Notes: a model not told the origin generated them from the letters alone. Shown: positions 16,797 to 26,666, counted from the first letter of the stretch. The stretch: DNA of 64,000 bases from Candidatus Aenigmatarchaeota archaeon (GCA_026397315.1 JAPLVC010000002.1:1-64000); one strand, 5' to 3'. A program made the numbers and translations.

Positions 16797-18005
16797 TTAT
16801 TTCACGATTTTCAGCGCCATTTTCAGCGTTTCGGCGAATTTCTGGCACTCTTCCTGCGTGTTGTAGAGGTAGAAAGAGGCTCTAACGCTGCCGCGCAGGT
16901 TGTGGGCGTTGAACCAAGAGTGCACGCAGTGCGCGCCCGAGCGCAGGCATATGTTCTCCATCTGGTCGAGCATCATGGCAATCTCGTGCGGGTCGGTGCT
17001 GCCTGCGTTGAAGCTGAAGATGCCGGAGCGTTTGCCGGCGTCTTTCGGGCCAATAACGTCGACCATGCCAGCGAGGCTGTCGGTCACGAACTTGTTGAGC
17101 GTGGTCTCGTGCTTCTCTATGTTGTCCCTGCCAACTCTCATTATGTAATTAGCAGCTTCGCCGAGGCCGATTAAACCAGCATAATGCTGCAGCCCCGCCT
17201 CGAATTTATGTGGCGCCTCTTCGTATTTGGCCGTGGTGTGCGTCGAGTCGATTACAGTGCCGCCGCCCACGATGTAAGGGGAAAGCAGACCTAGCGAATG
17301 CTCCTTGCCGTAAAGTATCCCGGTCCCTGTCGGGCCCATCATCTTGTGACCCGAGAACGCGAGGAAATCGGCGTCCAGTTTCCTCACGTCGACTTCGTGA
17401 TGCGGCACCGCCTGCGCCGCGTCGAGCAGAACTAGCGAACCGTTGTCGTGCGCGATTTTCACGACCTCTTTCACCGGTATACTGGATCCGTCCATGTTCG
17501 ATGTCATGACCATCGCGACCAGCCTGACTTTCTTGTTGAGCTTCTGTTTGAAGTTCTCCAGCGAGAAACCATCGTCGCCGGATTCGACGTAATCGTAAAC
17601 CACTCCTTTCGGCGCGATCCGCTGCCATGGCAGAAGATTGGAGTTGTGCTCCTTGTCCGTGCCCAGCACCACGTCGCCCGGCTTGAACGGGAAGGCGTTA
17701 GCGACGAGATTGAGACCCTCGGTCGTGTTCTTGGTGAGTATAAGCTCGCTGGCGTTCTTTGCGTTGATGAATTTCTTCAGCGTTTCCTTCGCCTTGCCGA
17801 TTTCCTCGTCGACGCGCCTGCCCAGCTTGTGGAGCGAGCGCTCGCCGCACGCGGGATAATCGGTGTAGTATTCCCTGATCTTGTCGATGACCTGTATGGG
17901 GCGAAGGGTCATGCATGCGTTGTCAAAATAAATTATGGGCTTGTTGTTCACTTTCTTCTGGAGAATTGGAAAGTCCTGCCTTATCTTTTCGGTGTTCAAG
18001 CCCAT
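16797..18005 (-). CDS. sufS: SufS/Csd-type cysteine desulfurase
   Basis: This class II desulfurase releases sulfur from cysteine for Fe-S cluster and thio-cofactor assembly. The 402 residues keep E-H-N-S-N, D-A-A-Q-A-V-P-H, the PLP lysine in S-G-H-K-M-M-G-P-T-G-T-G, and the catalytic cysteine in L-R-S-G-A-H-C-V-H. The opening is F-D-N-A-C-M-T rather than the usual L-D-N-A-A-T-T. Its start abuts the stop of the DsbA-like gene upstream (18006), so the two are one operon. No sufBC genes are in the window. Confidence 0.92.
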   Translation of the reverse strand: MGLNTEKIRQDFPILQKKVNNKPIIYFDNACMTLRPIQVIDKIREYYTDYPACGERSLHKLGRRVDEEIGKAKETLKKFINAKNASELILTKNTTEGLNLVANAFPFKPGDVVLGTDKEHNSNLLPWQRIAPKGVVYDYVESGDDGFSLENFKQKLNKKVRLVAMVMTSNMDGSSIPVKEVVKIAHDNGSLVLLDAAQAVPHHEVDVRKLDADFLAFSGHKMMGPTGTGILYGKEHSLGLLSPYIVGGGTVIDSTHTTAKYEEAPHKFEAGLQHYAGLIGLGEAANYIMRVGRDNIEKHETTLNKFVTDSLAGMVDVIGPKDAGKRSGIFSFNAGSTDPHEIAMMLDQMENICLRSGAHCVHSWFNAHNLRGSVRASFYLYNTQEECQKFAETLKMALKIVK

Positions 18006-18944
18006 TCAGCCACCTTTCGCCAGCTCGCTGTCTATTATCGCCCTGAATTCGTTGAATCCCTTAGGTCCGACCACGACGCGCTCGTTGATGAAGAACGTCG
18101 GAGTGCCGTAGATGCCTGTCTTGAATCCCTCTGCAAAGTCCGCATCGACTTTAGCCTTGTATTTGCTGGTGGTAAGACATTCCGTGAACTGGTTCTGGTC
18201 AATGCCTACCTGGTTCGCGAAGCCCACCAGTTCCTCCAGGGACGTTTTGCCCTGGTTCGCGAAAAGCAAGTCCCAATACTCCCAGTATTTGCCCTGCTCG
18301 CGCGCGCAGTGCGACGCTTCAGCAGTCTCCTGCGCTCCTGTATGCGAAGAGCTGATGGGGAAATCCTTGTAAACAAAGCGCACTTTATCGCCGTAATAAG
18401 ATAATATTTCTTTCACCACGGGAACGGCCTGTTTGGTGTACGGGCAGACGAAGCAGCCGGCTTCTATTATAGTGACTTTCGCGTCGGCTGGCCCGATGGT
18501 CGGGTCATTCGCAGTCACGCTAAGCACGCCAACTATCTCGCGCTTCGCGGTTTCTACAGTGCACTGGTCCTGCGTGCCGCCGTGCACGAGCGGGTCGAAA
18601 ACGCAGAACGCGTCCGGGATTGGGCCGTTGCAGTTGCCGTAAACAAAAAGATTGCCTATGCTGTATAACGAATAACCGAGGCTCAGAATCATCGCAACCG
18701 TGAATATCCAGGATATCGCTTCAAAGTGCTTGTAAACAGCCGCGCCCACTCTGGGATATCGCCTCATGACCTTGCCCGTAATTTGCGACTTCAGCCGCTT
18801 GTCGAGGCCTGTCGTGCATTTGCGCAGCGTCAGCCGTTTGAAGACACAGTCAAAAGCTTCTTTAGCGATGGTTCTGTACTTGGCGCTGAATATTCCAAGT
18901 ACGCTGAACACGACGAGCGCGATTATGCATATCATAATTATCAA
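18006..18944 (-). CDS. Membrane-anchored DsbA-family thiol oxidoreductase
   Basis: The 312 residues have a first hydrophobic helix (1-22), a basic loop, and a second helix (about 76-100). After that comes an outward thioredoxin/DsbA domain with A-G-C-F-V-C-P-Y-T near residue 165, Y-K-D-F-P, a helical insertion, and the cis-Pro segment Y-G-T-P-T-F-F-I-N near 282. The family transfers disulfides or acts as a thiol reductase outside the membrane. It is directly coupled to the sufS-like gene. An extra pair C-N-G and C-V-F before the domain may be structural. Confidence 0.85.
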   Translation of the reverse strand: MIIMICIIALVVFSVLGIFSAKYRTIAKEAFDCVFKRLTLRKCTTGLDKRLKSQITGKVMRRYPRVGAAVYKHFEAISWIFTVAMILSLGYSLYSIGNLFVYGNCNGPIPDAFCVFDPLVHGGTQDQCTVETAKREIVGVLSVTANDPTIGPADAKVTIIEAGCFVCPYTKQAVPVVKEILSYYGDKVRFVYKDFPISSSHTGAQETAEASHCAREQGKYWEYWDLLFANQGKTSLEELVGFANQVGIDQNQFTECLTTSKYKAKVDADFAEGFKTGIYGTPTFFINERVVVGPKGFNEFRAIIDSELAKGG

Positions 18945-19019
18945 AATATAATGTTTCTATCATCCAGACTTTTAAGCATTACTGAATATTTCGTTTCTTT
19001 CCTAATAACCGTTTTTCCT

Positions 19020-21182
19020 TTATTTATTGACATTGCCATACCTCTTCAGGAACAACGAATTCGAAATGACCGATACCGAGCTGAGCGCCATCGCAAATCC
19101 CGCGAATTCCGGTCTGAGCGTTATGCCGAATCCCGCTAGCGCGCCTGCGGCTATAGGGATTCCTGCGGAATTGTAGAACAGCGCCCAGAACATGTTCTGG
19201 CGTATCTTGGACATGGTCTTCCTGCTGAGCTCCATGGCCTTGTGGACGTCGCGCGGGTCGCTCTTCACCAGGACAATATCGCCAGTCTCGATAGCGATGT
19301 CCGTGCCTGAGCCGACGGCTATGCCCAGGTCCGACTGCGCGAGCGCGGGCGCATCGTTTATGCCGTCGCCAACCATCGCAACGACTCTCCCTCGTGCCTG
19401 CAGCTTCTTGACTTCGGCTGCCTTGCCACTTGGCAGGACCTCGGCGAGAACGTTCTCGATTCCCGCCTGCTTCGCAATCGCCGTGGCGGTCGTATTGTTA
19501 TCTCCGGTTATCATGAAAACTTCCGTGCCCGATGCTTCCAGCATCCTGACAGTTTCCTTCGCGTTCGCTTTAATCACGTCGGCGACCGCTATCAGGCCGG
19601 CGATTTTTTTGTTTACACACAGAATCATGACAGTCTTGCCCTGCTCTTCCAGTGCCTTTATGTCTTTTTCGATGCTTGCGATGTTCACGTCGGAACTTCG
19701 CATCAGCTTTCTTGTACCGAGCAGAATCGCCTTGCCAGCGTAGCTCGCGCGCACACCTTGGCCGGGCACGGCATGAAAGCTGGAAGCGTGCGGTATTTTC
19801 ATGTTTTTCGCTTTATCCAGTATCGCCCTCGCGAGCGGATGCTCCGAGCCTTTCTCGGCTATCGCGGCCAGCCTGAGAACCTCGCTCTGCTTGTGACCAT
19901 CGAAGGTGACGATGTCCGTGACTTTGGGCTTTCCTTCTGTAAGCGTGCCGGTCTTGTCGAACACGACCGTGTTCACAGTACCCGCCTTCTCGAGCGCGCC
20001 GCCGCTTTTTATGAGTATGCCCATCTCTGCCCCTTTGCCTGTCCCGACCATCACAGCCGTCGGGGTCGCCAGCCCGAGCGCGCAGGGGCATGCTATTACA
20101 AGCACGGCTATCGAGAACATGAGCGACGACGCGAAACCGGCGCCAATCACGAAATACCACGTCAGGAAAGTGGCCAGCGATATGAGAACGACCGCCGGAA
20201 CGAAATATGAAGAGACCCTGTCCGCGAAGCGCTGTATCGGCGCTTTAGAGCCCTGCGCTTCTTGCACGAGCTTCACGATCTGCGAGAGGACCGTGTCCTT
20301 GCCGATTTTAGTCGCCCTGAACCTGAGCATGCCGTTGCCGTTGATAGTTGCGCCTATCACCTGGTCGCCCTTGTTTTTCTCGACCGGGATGCTTTCGCCC
20401 GTTATCATCGATTCATCGACTGACGAACTACCTGATATGACGACGCCATCGACTGGGATTTTCTCTCCGGGACGGACAATAATCACGTCACCCACAACAA
20501 CCTGTTCAATGGGAATTGAAATCTCCTTACCATTTCTTACGACAGTCGCGTTTTTCGGAGCGAGACCCATGAGCTTCTTTATCGCCTCGCCTGCCTTGCC
20601 TTTCGCTCTTGCTTCAAGGAACTTGCCCAGGACGACGAATGTTATCAGCAAAGTCGATGTCTCGTAATAGAGGTCGCCCGGAAAAAAGAATGTGGAGCCG
20701 ACGCTGTAGAAATATGCAGCCGACGTTCCGATAGCTATGAGCATGTCCATGCCAGCCGAACGGTTGCGTATGTTGTTCCACGTACCTTTGTAGAACTGGT
20801 AACCGACTATGAACTGTACGGGCGTCGCGAGCGCGAACAAAATGAGTGGCCTGTAAGGCAGGTCCATCATGAGCATGCTTATGACAAACGCCGGGAGCGC
20901 GAGCGCGATGCTGAAAATAAGCAGCCGTTTCTGCCGCTCGGATTCGGCGATTCTTGCCTTTCCGCTCTCTTCGATGCTCTCGGAAGCCTTGAACCCTGCG
21001 CGCTCGACGGCCTCGATTATCTTTTCGCTGCTCACTTTTCCCGCATCGAAATCCACGTCAAGCGTCTCGGCCGCTAAGTTTATTCCGGCTTTTGAGACGC
21101 CGCGCATCTTGCCGACTTTCTTCTCTATCGACTGCGCGCAGTTCGCGCAGTGCATGCCCGTTATCTGGAATTTTTTCTTCAT
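19020..21182 (-). CDS. copA: Cu(+)-exporting P1B-type ATPase
   Basis: It pumps copper(I) out of the cell using ATP. The 720 residues start with one HMA metal-binding domain (G-M-H-C12-A-N-C15). Eight membrane helices include the metal-site C-P-C-A-L-G motif. The phosphorylation site is D-K-T-G-T-L-T-E-G, the nucleotide-binding H-P motif is S-E-H-P-L-A, and the hinge is G-D-G-I-N-D-A-P-A. Near the end, Y-N and S-S residues in the last helices fit the copper (IB-1) subgroup. Upstream on the same strand are an HMA-containing membrane protein and a Cys-rich small protein, a copper-handling group. Confidence 0.96.
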   Translation of the reverse strand: MKKKFQITGMHCANCAQSIEKKVGKMRGVSKAGINLAAETLDVDFDAGKVSSEKIIEAVERAGFKASESIEESGKARIAESERQKRLLIFSIALALPAFVISMLMMDLPYRPLILFALATPVQFIVGYQFYKGTWNNIRNRSAGMDMLIAIGTSAAYFYSVGSTFFFPGDLYYETSTLLITFVVLGKFLEARAKGKAGEAIKKLMGLAPKNATVVRNGKEISIPIEQVVVGDVIIVRPGEKIPVDGVVISGSSSVDESMITGESIPVEKNKGDQVIGATINGNGMLRFRATKIGKDTVLSQIVKLVQEAQGSKAPIQRFADRVSSYFVPAVVLISLATFLTWYFVIGAGFASSLMFSIAVLVIACPCALGLATPTAVMVGTGKGAEMGILIKSGGALEKAGTVNTVVFDKTGTLTEGKPKVTDIVTFDGHKQSEVLRLAAIAEKGSEHPLARAILDKAKNMKIPHASSFHAVPGQGVRASYAGKAILLGTRKLMRSSDVNIASIEKDIKALEEQGKTVMILCVNKKIAGLIAVADVIKANAKETVRMLEASGTEVFMITGDNNTTATAIAKQAGIENVLAEVLPSGKAAEVKKLQARGRVVAMVGDGINDAPALAQSDLGIAVGSGTDIAIETGDIVLVKSDPRDVHKAMELSRKTMSKIRQNMFWALFYNSAGIPIAAGALAGFGITLRPEFAGFAMALSSVSVISNSLFLKRYGNVNK

Positions 21183-21233
21183 ATAGTTACCATTGATTTT
21201 TGATTTGACGCATTAAACTGCTTTTCATCCGCT

Positions 21234-22790
21234 TCATCTACCGCAGCCGCAGGTGCCTCCGGTTTTCATGCCGCAGCTTCCGCCACATGAGCCGCCACCG
21301 TCACAGCTGCTGCCACCGGTTTTCGCCGGCCCGGCGGCACTGAGCTCGCTCTGGACCTGCTGCTGGTTGCTGAGGTCGATGTCAGTCTTTACGATGAAAG
21401 TTCCCTGTATCATGCCCATCCAGCAGCTCCATGGTATGACCGTATCCTCGTTCGGTGGAGTGAATTCTATGACCTGTTCGCCCTGCTTTATGTCGAACTG
21501 CAGGCCCAGTTTCGGGACCTGTATGGCTTTGTTGCAGCTCGTTATCTGCACGCCATTGATTATCCATTTCACGGGCACGCCCGCTTTGAGCACGAACCTG
21601 TCCGGAACCCATCCGGCGCTGGTCACGTTCATCCGTATTTCCTGGAACTGGCCGGAGCCGGCGATAACTGCCCCGTTGCCTGCGCTGTTTGAATTTGCTC
21701 CCTGCGCCTGGACGACCGGGACGAATGATGCCGCCACGCTGTTGAGGTCGTAACCGGTTCCCATGAGAGTCAGGCCGCGGTTAAGCATGACCAGACCCAA
21801 CACTATGACTATCAGGCCCGACGCCTTCAGGATGTTGCGCGTCATGTTTTTCGAAACGTAAGAAGCGAACATGCCGAAGCCGAACATGACCGGCAGCGTG
21901 CCGAGGCCGAACGCGAACAGAGCCAGCGCCCCGCTCGCGATGCTTCCAGTCCCAGCCGCATAAATGTAAAGCGCCTGCAACGGGCCGCATGCTATCAGCA
22001 GGCCGTTGAGCAGGCCGGTGATCAGAGGACGCCTTTGTCTGTCGCTGTTCGCGAATACGAACCTTGATACAGATTTGGGCATCGGCAAGCGCGCTTTCCT
22101 GAGCTGGGGGAATATGTTCAGCATGTTTATGCCGAAGAGTATCAGGAACAAACCTGCGAATATCGATGCCGCTCCCTTGAGCAGCGGGGTGAAGACGAAA
22201 ATCGTTCCTATGAGGCCGAATACCGCTCCTATGACTGTGTAACTGATGAGCTTGCCCGTCCCGTATTGTATATGTGAATATACGTTGAGGCTTTTCATGC
22301 CATCGGCCGCGTTCTTGGCCGTATACGACATAACGAATCCTCCGCACATGCCGACGCAGTGGAACCCGGTCAGCAGCCCGATGCCGAACAGCAAAGCCAG
22401 CGACGCGGGTCCGCCTATGGTTGGCAGGTCGAAGACCGCGAATCCCTGGACCAGCTGGTAGCCTCCGAAAAGGATAGCGACCAGCGCAATGGTGAGGATT
22501 GCCGGCTTGAGGTACGCTCTCTTGCTGGCTCTTGCGCTGGCGCTTCCGCTGGGTTTGTGCTGGACATCATTATTGCAAGTCGAAGTGTCACATTCGTATT
22601 GTTTCTCCTCTATCTTTCCTTTTATTTCGCCGAGATTTGTTTTGCTCTCGTCAAAGGTTACGACGACGTTCTGCTTGGCGTAATCGGCCTTGCATGCCTT
22701 TACACCGTCGATTTTCAGCAACTGCTTCTCTATAGTCTCTTCGCAGCTCGTGCAGTGCATTCCCTTGACTTTTATATTTTTAGTTTTCAT
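21234..22790 (-). CDS. HMA, DsbD-like membrane and cupredoxin-like fusion protein
   Basis: I set the start at ATG 22790, which has AAAGGAGTGATAG in front. The 518 residues fuse an HMA copper domain (G-M-H-C13-T-S-C16) with a membrane region starting near residue 125 that contains G-x-H-C-V-G-M-C-G-G, as in the DsbD_2/SafE-like families. A cupredoxin-like domain near residues 380-490 follows, with a C-x-n-P-W-S-C-W-M-G-M copper-site-like end. A Gly/Cys-rich tail has seven cysteines. The plan suggests copper or electron transfer across the membrane and hand-over outside. It sits 51 bases upstream of copA. Confidence 0.8.
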   Translation of the reverse strand: MKTKNIKVKGMHCTSCEETIEKQLLKIDGVKACKADYAKQNVVVTFDESKTNLGEIKGKIEEKQYECDTSTCNNDVQHKPSGSASARASKRAYLKPAILTIALVAILFGGYQLVQGFAVFDLPTIGGPASLALLFGIGLLTGFHCVGMCGGFVMSYTAKNAADGMKSLNVYSHIQYGTGKLISYTVIGAVFGLIGTIFVFTPLLKGAASIFAGLFLILFGINMLNIFPQLRKARLPMPKSVSRFVFANSDRQRRPLITGLLNGLLIACGPLQALYIYAAGTGSIASGALALFAFGLGTLPVMFGFGMFASYVSKNMTRNILKASGLIVIVLGLVMLNRGLTLMGTGYDLNSVAASFVPVVQAQGANSNSAGNGAVIAGSGQFQEIRMNVTSAGWVPDRFVLKAGVPVKWIINGVQITSCNKAIQVPKLGLQFDIKQGEQVIEFTPPNEDTVIPWSCWMGMIQGTFIVKTDIDLSNQQQVQSELSAAGPAKTGGSSCDGGGSCGGSCGMKTGGTCGCGR

Positions 22791-22854
22791 ACTATCACTC
22801 CTTTGAACTCCTTGAACTTTGAAATCATCAGCTTCCGCAAGCCGTTCAGCCATC

Positions 22855-23040
22855 TCAGCTGCCATCGACTTTCTTCACCTTTATTTTCATGCTGCATCTG
22901 GCGCAGCGCAGGTCGCATGAGTCGCATGCCGTGCAGTCGGGTATGTGCTCGGTGCAGAACGCGACTTCCATGTCGTTCTTCTTGCCTATCAGGGCGTAAT
23001 CGACGAGAGCCTTCCCGCAGACCATGCATTTCATGCGCAT
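22855..23040 (-). CDS. Cys-rich small metal-binding protein
   Basis: From ATG 23040 the product has 61 residues and nine cysteines: C-M-V-C near the start, then C-T-E-H, and a cluster C-x2-C-x2-C-x3-C-x2-C. This looks like two metal knuckles of a zinc- or copper-binding protein. GGTTATATGG at 23056-23065 gives a TATA box 20 bases upstream, so it would lead the operon with the HMA fusion protein and copA. It could be a copper chaperone, storage protein or regulator; I cannot name a family. Confidence 0.65.
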   Translation of the reverse strand: MRMKCMVCGKALVDYALIGKKNDMEVAFCTEHIPDCTACDSCDLRCARCSMKIKVKKVDGS

Positions 23041-23055
23041 TTCTTGTCTGGAACG

Positions 23056-23065
23056 CCATATAACC
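23056..23065 (-). promoter_or_regulatory. TATA box of the copper gene group
   Basis: On the minus strand GGTTATATGG precedes ATG 23040 by about 20 bases. This fits a nearly leaderless transcript covering the Cys-rich protein, the HMA fusion and copA. Confidence 0.45.
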
Positions 23066-23089
23066 CCTTGTGCGAAACTGGTTTCAGAC

Positions 23090-23110
23090 AAGGCTTTTTG
23101 AAAAAGCCTT
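23090..23110. repeat. Perfect 10-bp inverted repeat
   Basis: AAGGCTTTTT and AAAAAGCCTT are perfect inverse arms around a single G. ACTGGTTTCA occurs on both sides as a direct repeat (23077-23086 and 23182-23191), and a low-complexity CGCTCGCTTCGCTCG stretch lies between. This is the junction between the normal-composition copper genes and the AT-rich HNH gene. Confidence 0.45.
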
Positions 23111-23242
23111 GAGCCAAAAAGGAGCCAACGTCGCTCGCTTCGCTCGTTCCTGACTTCCATGTATTTTATGGGTAGTTGCAGACTGGTTTCACGAAAAAGA
23201 ACACAAAATAAAACTTATAATTCAATTTATTATCTTTTTTGT

Positions 23243-24178
23243 ATGGTAAATGATAGAGAAGCGATTCCTCGTAAAACAGAAGCAGAGATATTGTTCAATA
23301 ATGACCATACTTGTTGTATTTGCAGAGAAAAAGGTAAAGACGTTCAAATACATCATATTGATGAAAATAAAAATAATAACGATATTAAAAATTTAGCTGT
23401 TTTATGTTTAAATTGTCATAGCGTTGTAACAGGAAAAAGAGGACTAGGTAGAAAATATTCATATCTTGAAGTCAAAAAATACAAAGTAGATTGGGAATAT
23501 ACAATAAAGAAGAATAGAGGAAGAACGTATCAGCATGCTAAAACAACTACGAAATTAGAAAAAAAGCTCTTTAAGTTTGAGATTGCAAAAAAGATTTATG
23601 AACTTGGAGCTTTAAGAGACCAAGATGCTGTAAAAATAGACGAAATTCTTGAGTTTTTGAACCTATTATATCTTTTTGAAGAACATTATACGGATACCAT
23701 TTTTGATAATCTTGCAAATATTACAATTGTGAGTGGACTTGGAGATAATTTAAAAGCAGTAAAAATAGCTGAAAGTATACCAAAGTATTTTTATCATTTG
23801 GCGGGACCAGATAAAGTTAAGATAAATAAAAAAGATACCAAGAGACTTAAAAATGCTATTGATTTACTTGGGAATGTAGGCGAATTTGCTGCCGAGTTTA
23901 ATAAAAAATATAGACCAGTAGAAGAAACGATTGATAGTTTGTCCTCACTATTTGATTTGTGCATATGGTATAATCAGAAGAGTATTGCCATGAAAATAAT
24001 TAAAGAAATGAGTAAAATTAAAAAAAATTGTTTGATAACATTTGAAAAAAACGAGAAAAAATTATATATTGGGGTTAGAAAAGTAAATAAAACTCTAGAA
24101 AAGTTCCAGAAAGATATTGAGAAGGAAAAAAGAAAATGGCCTAAAGTAATTTTTGAAATAAATAAAAGTAAAAGATAA
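23243..24178 (+). CDS. HNH endonuclease, AT-rich gene
   Basis: I choose ATG 23243 because AACTTATAA (about 23212) gives a TATA box 25-30 bases upstream. The 311 residues carry an HNH domain at about residues 20-70: C-C-I-C, then I-H-H-I-D, N-L-A-V-L-C-L-N-C-H. These supply two Cys pairs for zinc and the catalytic H-H and N/H residues. The remaining 240 residues are Lys-rich helices without a family I recognise. Base composition is far more AT-rich than neighbours on both sides, which suggests recent transfer. It may be a solitary defence or mobile-element nuclease; no methyltransferase partner is adjacent. Confidence 0.8.
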   Translation: MVNDREAIPRKTEAEILFNNDHTCCICREKGKDVQIHHIDENKNNNDIKNLAVLCLNCHSVVTGKRGLGRKYSYLEVKKYKVDWEYTIKKNRGRTYQHAKTTTKLEKKLFKFEIAKKIYELGALRDQDAVKIDEILEFLNLLYLFEEHYTDTIFDNLANITIVSGLGDNLKAVKIAESIPKYFYHLAGPDKVKINKKDTKRLKNAIDLLGNVGEFAAEFNKKYRPVEETIDSLSSLFDLCIWYNQKSIAMKIIKEMSKIKKNCLITFEKNEKKLYIGVRKVNKTLEKFQKDIEKEKRKWPKVIFEINKSKR

Positions 24179-24269
24179 AGATAATTACTTTAGCACAATC
24201 ACTTTTGCTATCAATTTTGATAAATAAAATGAGACAAGATTTATAGTTTAGTTTGCCCAATCTCTATAT

Positions 24270-25154
24270 ATGATATCAAGGGAAATCCTGCAGAAGAAGT
24301 TCAGGGTTTTCATTTTCCTTTCGTCACTCGTGCTGCTGCTCGAAGTCGCTGGCGGAGTCTTCACGAACAGCCTCGCGCTGCTGAGCGACGCGGGCCACGT
24401 GCTCATCGATTTGCTCGCGCTGCTGCTGGCGTATTTCGCGCTGCAGCTTTCCAGGAAAGCGTCGACCGGCAAATTCACGTTCGGCTACTACAGGGCCGAG
24501 ATACTGAGCGCCGTGGTGAACGGCCTGGTGCTCATTTTCATAACCATGTTCATCTTCTACCAGGCCTATCTGCGCTTCCTTTCTCCCGAACCAGTCAAGG
24601 GACCGGAGATGCTGATCATATCGGTCGCTGGCCTTATGGCGAACCTTTACGTTGTCATAAAGATGCAGGATTACGAAAGAGGCAATCTTAACATGCGCGG
24701 CGCATACCTGCACGTACTGACCGACACGCTTTCTTCTGTCGGAGTCGTCGTCGCAGGCGTCCTCATCTTCATCACGGGCAACTACATATTCGACCCGCTG
24801 ATAAGCGTGATTATAGGGATATTCATACTTTTCAGCAGCCTGCGGCTCATAAGGGAATCGGCTAACATACTAATGGAAGCCGTGCCGGCTGGCGTGGACC
24901 TGAACAAGCTGACAAAGGACATGGCTAAAATAAAGGGCGTTAAAGAGGTGCACGACCTGCACGTCTGGTGCATCTCGTCCGACGTGTACGCCCTCAACTC
25001 GCACGTGCTCATAGACGCGAACGACGTGAAATCGCTGAACAACATCGTTTCCAGAATAAACGAAATGCTGAAAACAAAATACAAAATAACGCACACCACA
25101 ATACAGTCGGAATGCGGCTGTTGCGTCGATGACAAGAACAAGCATTCCCATTAA
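24270..25154 (+). CDS. CDF-family zinc/cation efflux protein
   Basis: This cation diffusion facilitator exports Zn2+ or similar ions in exchange for protons. The 294 residues show six membrane helices with L-L-S-D-A-G-H-V-L-I-D in helix 2 and L-H-V-L-T-D in helix 5. These supply the H/D pairs of the zinc site. A cytoplasmic domain with H-D-L-H-V-W-C follows. The tail C-G-C-C-V-D-D-K-N-K-H-S-H is an extra metal-binding end. It is convergent with an HTH gene 17 bases away, which may or may not regulate it. Confidence 0.94.
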   Translation: MISREILQKKFRVFIFLSSLVLLLEVAGGVFTNSLALLSDAGHVLIDLLALLLAYFALQLSRKASTGKFTFGYYRAEILSAVVNGLVLIFITMFIFYQAYLRFLSPEPVKGPEMLIISVAGLMANLYVVIKMQDYERGNLNMRGAYLHVLTDTLSSVGVVVAGVLIFITGNYIFDPLISVIIGIFILFSSLRLIRESANILMEAVPAGVDLNKLTKDMAKIKGVKEVHDLHVWCISSDVYALNSHVLIDANDVKSLNNIVSRINEMLKTKYKITHTTIQSECGCCVDDKNKHSH

Positions 25155-25170
25155 TCGTTTTCTGCAGGCG

Positions 25171-25680
25171 TCACTTCAGCACAATCGCGTTCGCCATGCC
25201 CCTGCGTTTGCGTTCGACCAGGCCGGACGCCTCCATCCTGTCAAGGATGCGCGAAACCTTCGCTTTGGGAAAGCCTGATTTATCGACGAGGTCGCTCTGG
25301 AATATCACGCCGTCGGAAGCCATGATTTTTTCGTAAACCAGCTTCTCGTCGCCCGTGAGGGTTTGAAGCGCTTCTTCCCACTTGCCTTTGTTCTGGCTGA
25401 CTTTTTCCTCTTTTGTCGGCTTCTCTTCCGGCCTGCAGCCGCCGAAAATCGTCATCAGAAGGCCTATAATCAGGATGCCTGCAGACAGGCCGTAGCCGAG
25501 ATAAGCCTGGTTAAGTATCGCTATGTGCGGGCAGGTCTCGAAATTCATGCACGAGCCGCTGTGCTCGCTGTCTATCAGCTGAAGCGTTTCATTTGAGAAG
25601 TTGTACATTATTATGAAATTTACGACACCTATAATGATGAGAATTATACCTATGTATCTCGTATAAGAAGCGAATGGCAT
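25171..25680 (-). CDS. Membrane-anchored winged-helix regulator
   Basis: The 169 residues have two membrane helices (about 9-27 and 61-80), then a winged helix from residue 100. It reads E-A-L-Q-T-L-T-G-D-E-K-L-V-Y-E-K-I and F-P-K-A-K-V-S-R-I-L-D-R-M-E and closes with G-L-V-E-R-K-R-R-G. This is the DUF7343-like arrangement found in membrane-tethered archaeal regulators. C-M-N-F-E-T-C in the outer loop may form a disulfide. A signal sensed at the membrane is plausible. It is tail to tail with the CDF gene. Confidence 0.8.
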   Translation of the reverse strand: MPFASYTRYIGIILIIIGVVNFIIMYNFSNETLQLIDSEHSGSCMNFETCPHIAILNQAYLGYGLSAGILIIGLLMTIFGGCRPEEKPTKEEKVSQNKGKWEEALQTLTGDEKLVYEKIMASDGVIFQSDLVDKSGFPKAKVSRILDRMEASGLVERKRRGMANAIVLK

Positions 25681-25703
25681 GTTTTGATTATTGGTTTACG
25701 TTT

Positions 25704-26666
25704 TTAAATAAATAGGTGCTTGGCCAATTTCGGATTTGAAAGCAGCACTATCCGCGAATCCCTCTTTTCATCGACTATCTCGAATCCCGAGGCAGCGGCC
25801 AGATTCTCCGCGAACGAACGGATTTCGCCATGACGTGGCATATTTTCTATCTTCAGACGGCTCCTCGAGAAGCCGACGAACATGTAAGCCTTCACTTCGA
25901 CAAAATGCGGCTTTGCCTTACGTATAATAGTGACATAATCATTGAGGAACCTATCGTCCATGTTCATGCCCTTTATCATGGTCAATCGCAGCACACGCCG
26001 CGTTTTCATCTTGCTCATGACGTCCAGCGAACGAAGGAAGCGAGACCATCCGTCCTTGCGGGCCGGCCTGTTTATTTTCATGAAAAGTTCTTTGCTGGGC
26101 GCGTTCACCGATATGTATAGCTGTGTCGGAGGCGATCGCGCAAGTTTGACCAGCGCCGAAGGCTCCTGCCCGTTAGTGACTATGAAAATAGATTTGGTCT
26201 GTTTCAGTGACTTGAGAAACCTGACAAGCTGCGGCAGCTTTGGATAAAGTGTAGGCTCGCCTGACAGCGAGATGGCGAAATGCGACGGAGCCAGCGCTTC
26301 AGCGTGCTTGCGCTTGTCAGTCTTGCCGTCGCCCGGGTAACCTGAAAGCAGCTGCCTGCGCTCGGCCAGCAGCCTCTCGTATATCTCTTTCGGTTCGTTC
26401 GCTTCGCTTGCTTTCATCTGCCTGAAGCGCATGAACTCCATGGGCCTCCAGCAGAACACGCAGTTGTTTTCGCAGAGCGCGGCGGCTGGCGAGAACTCCA
26501 TGCAACGATGACTATCGACTCCGTAGAACTGCTGCTTATAACATACACCTTCGCTGTGCAGGCTCTTCTTTGTCCATGTACATATCTGGACAGCGGAATG
26601 GTTGAACACGCCATACTTAGCTTTTCTGAGATGCGCTTCCGTTGAGGCGTCCATTTTCATGGTCAT
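25704..26666 (-). CDS. taw1: 4-demethylwyosine synthase (radical SAM)
   Basis: It builds the tricyclic base of wyosine at position 37 of tRNA-Phe from m1G37. I place the start near 26666 (several in-frame ATGs to 26654), since a TTTTAAAT box lies about 25 bases upstream and the longer frame begins with unrelated sequence. The 320 residues include the radical-SAM cluster C-E-N-N-C-V-F-C-W, an upstream C-T-W and C-Y-K-Q pair plus R-C-M-E-F that could bind the second Fe-S cluster, S-L-S-G-E-P-T-L-Y-P, and F-I-V-T-N-G. A Trm5/Taw2-like gene for neighbouring steps lies at 36748. Confidence 0.92.
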   Translation of the reverse strand: MTMKMDASTEAHLRKAKYGVFNHSAVQICTWTKKSLHSEGVCYKQQFYGVDSHRCMEFSPAAALCENNCVFCWRPMEFMRFRQMKASEANEPKEIYERLLAERRQLLSGYPGDGKTDKRKHAEALAPSHFAISLSGEPTLYPKLPQLVRFLKSLKQTKSIFIVTNGQEPSALVKLARSPPTQLYISVNAPSKELFMKINRPARKDGWSRFLRSLDVMSKMKTRRVLRLTMIKGMNMDDRFLNDYVTIIRKAKPHFVEVKAYMFVGFSRSRLKIENMPRHGEIRSFAENLAAASGFEIVDEKRDSRIVLLSNPKLAKHLFI

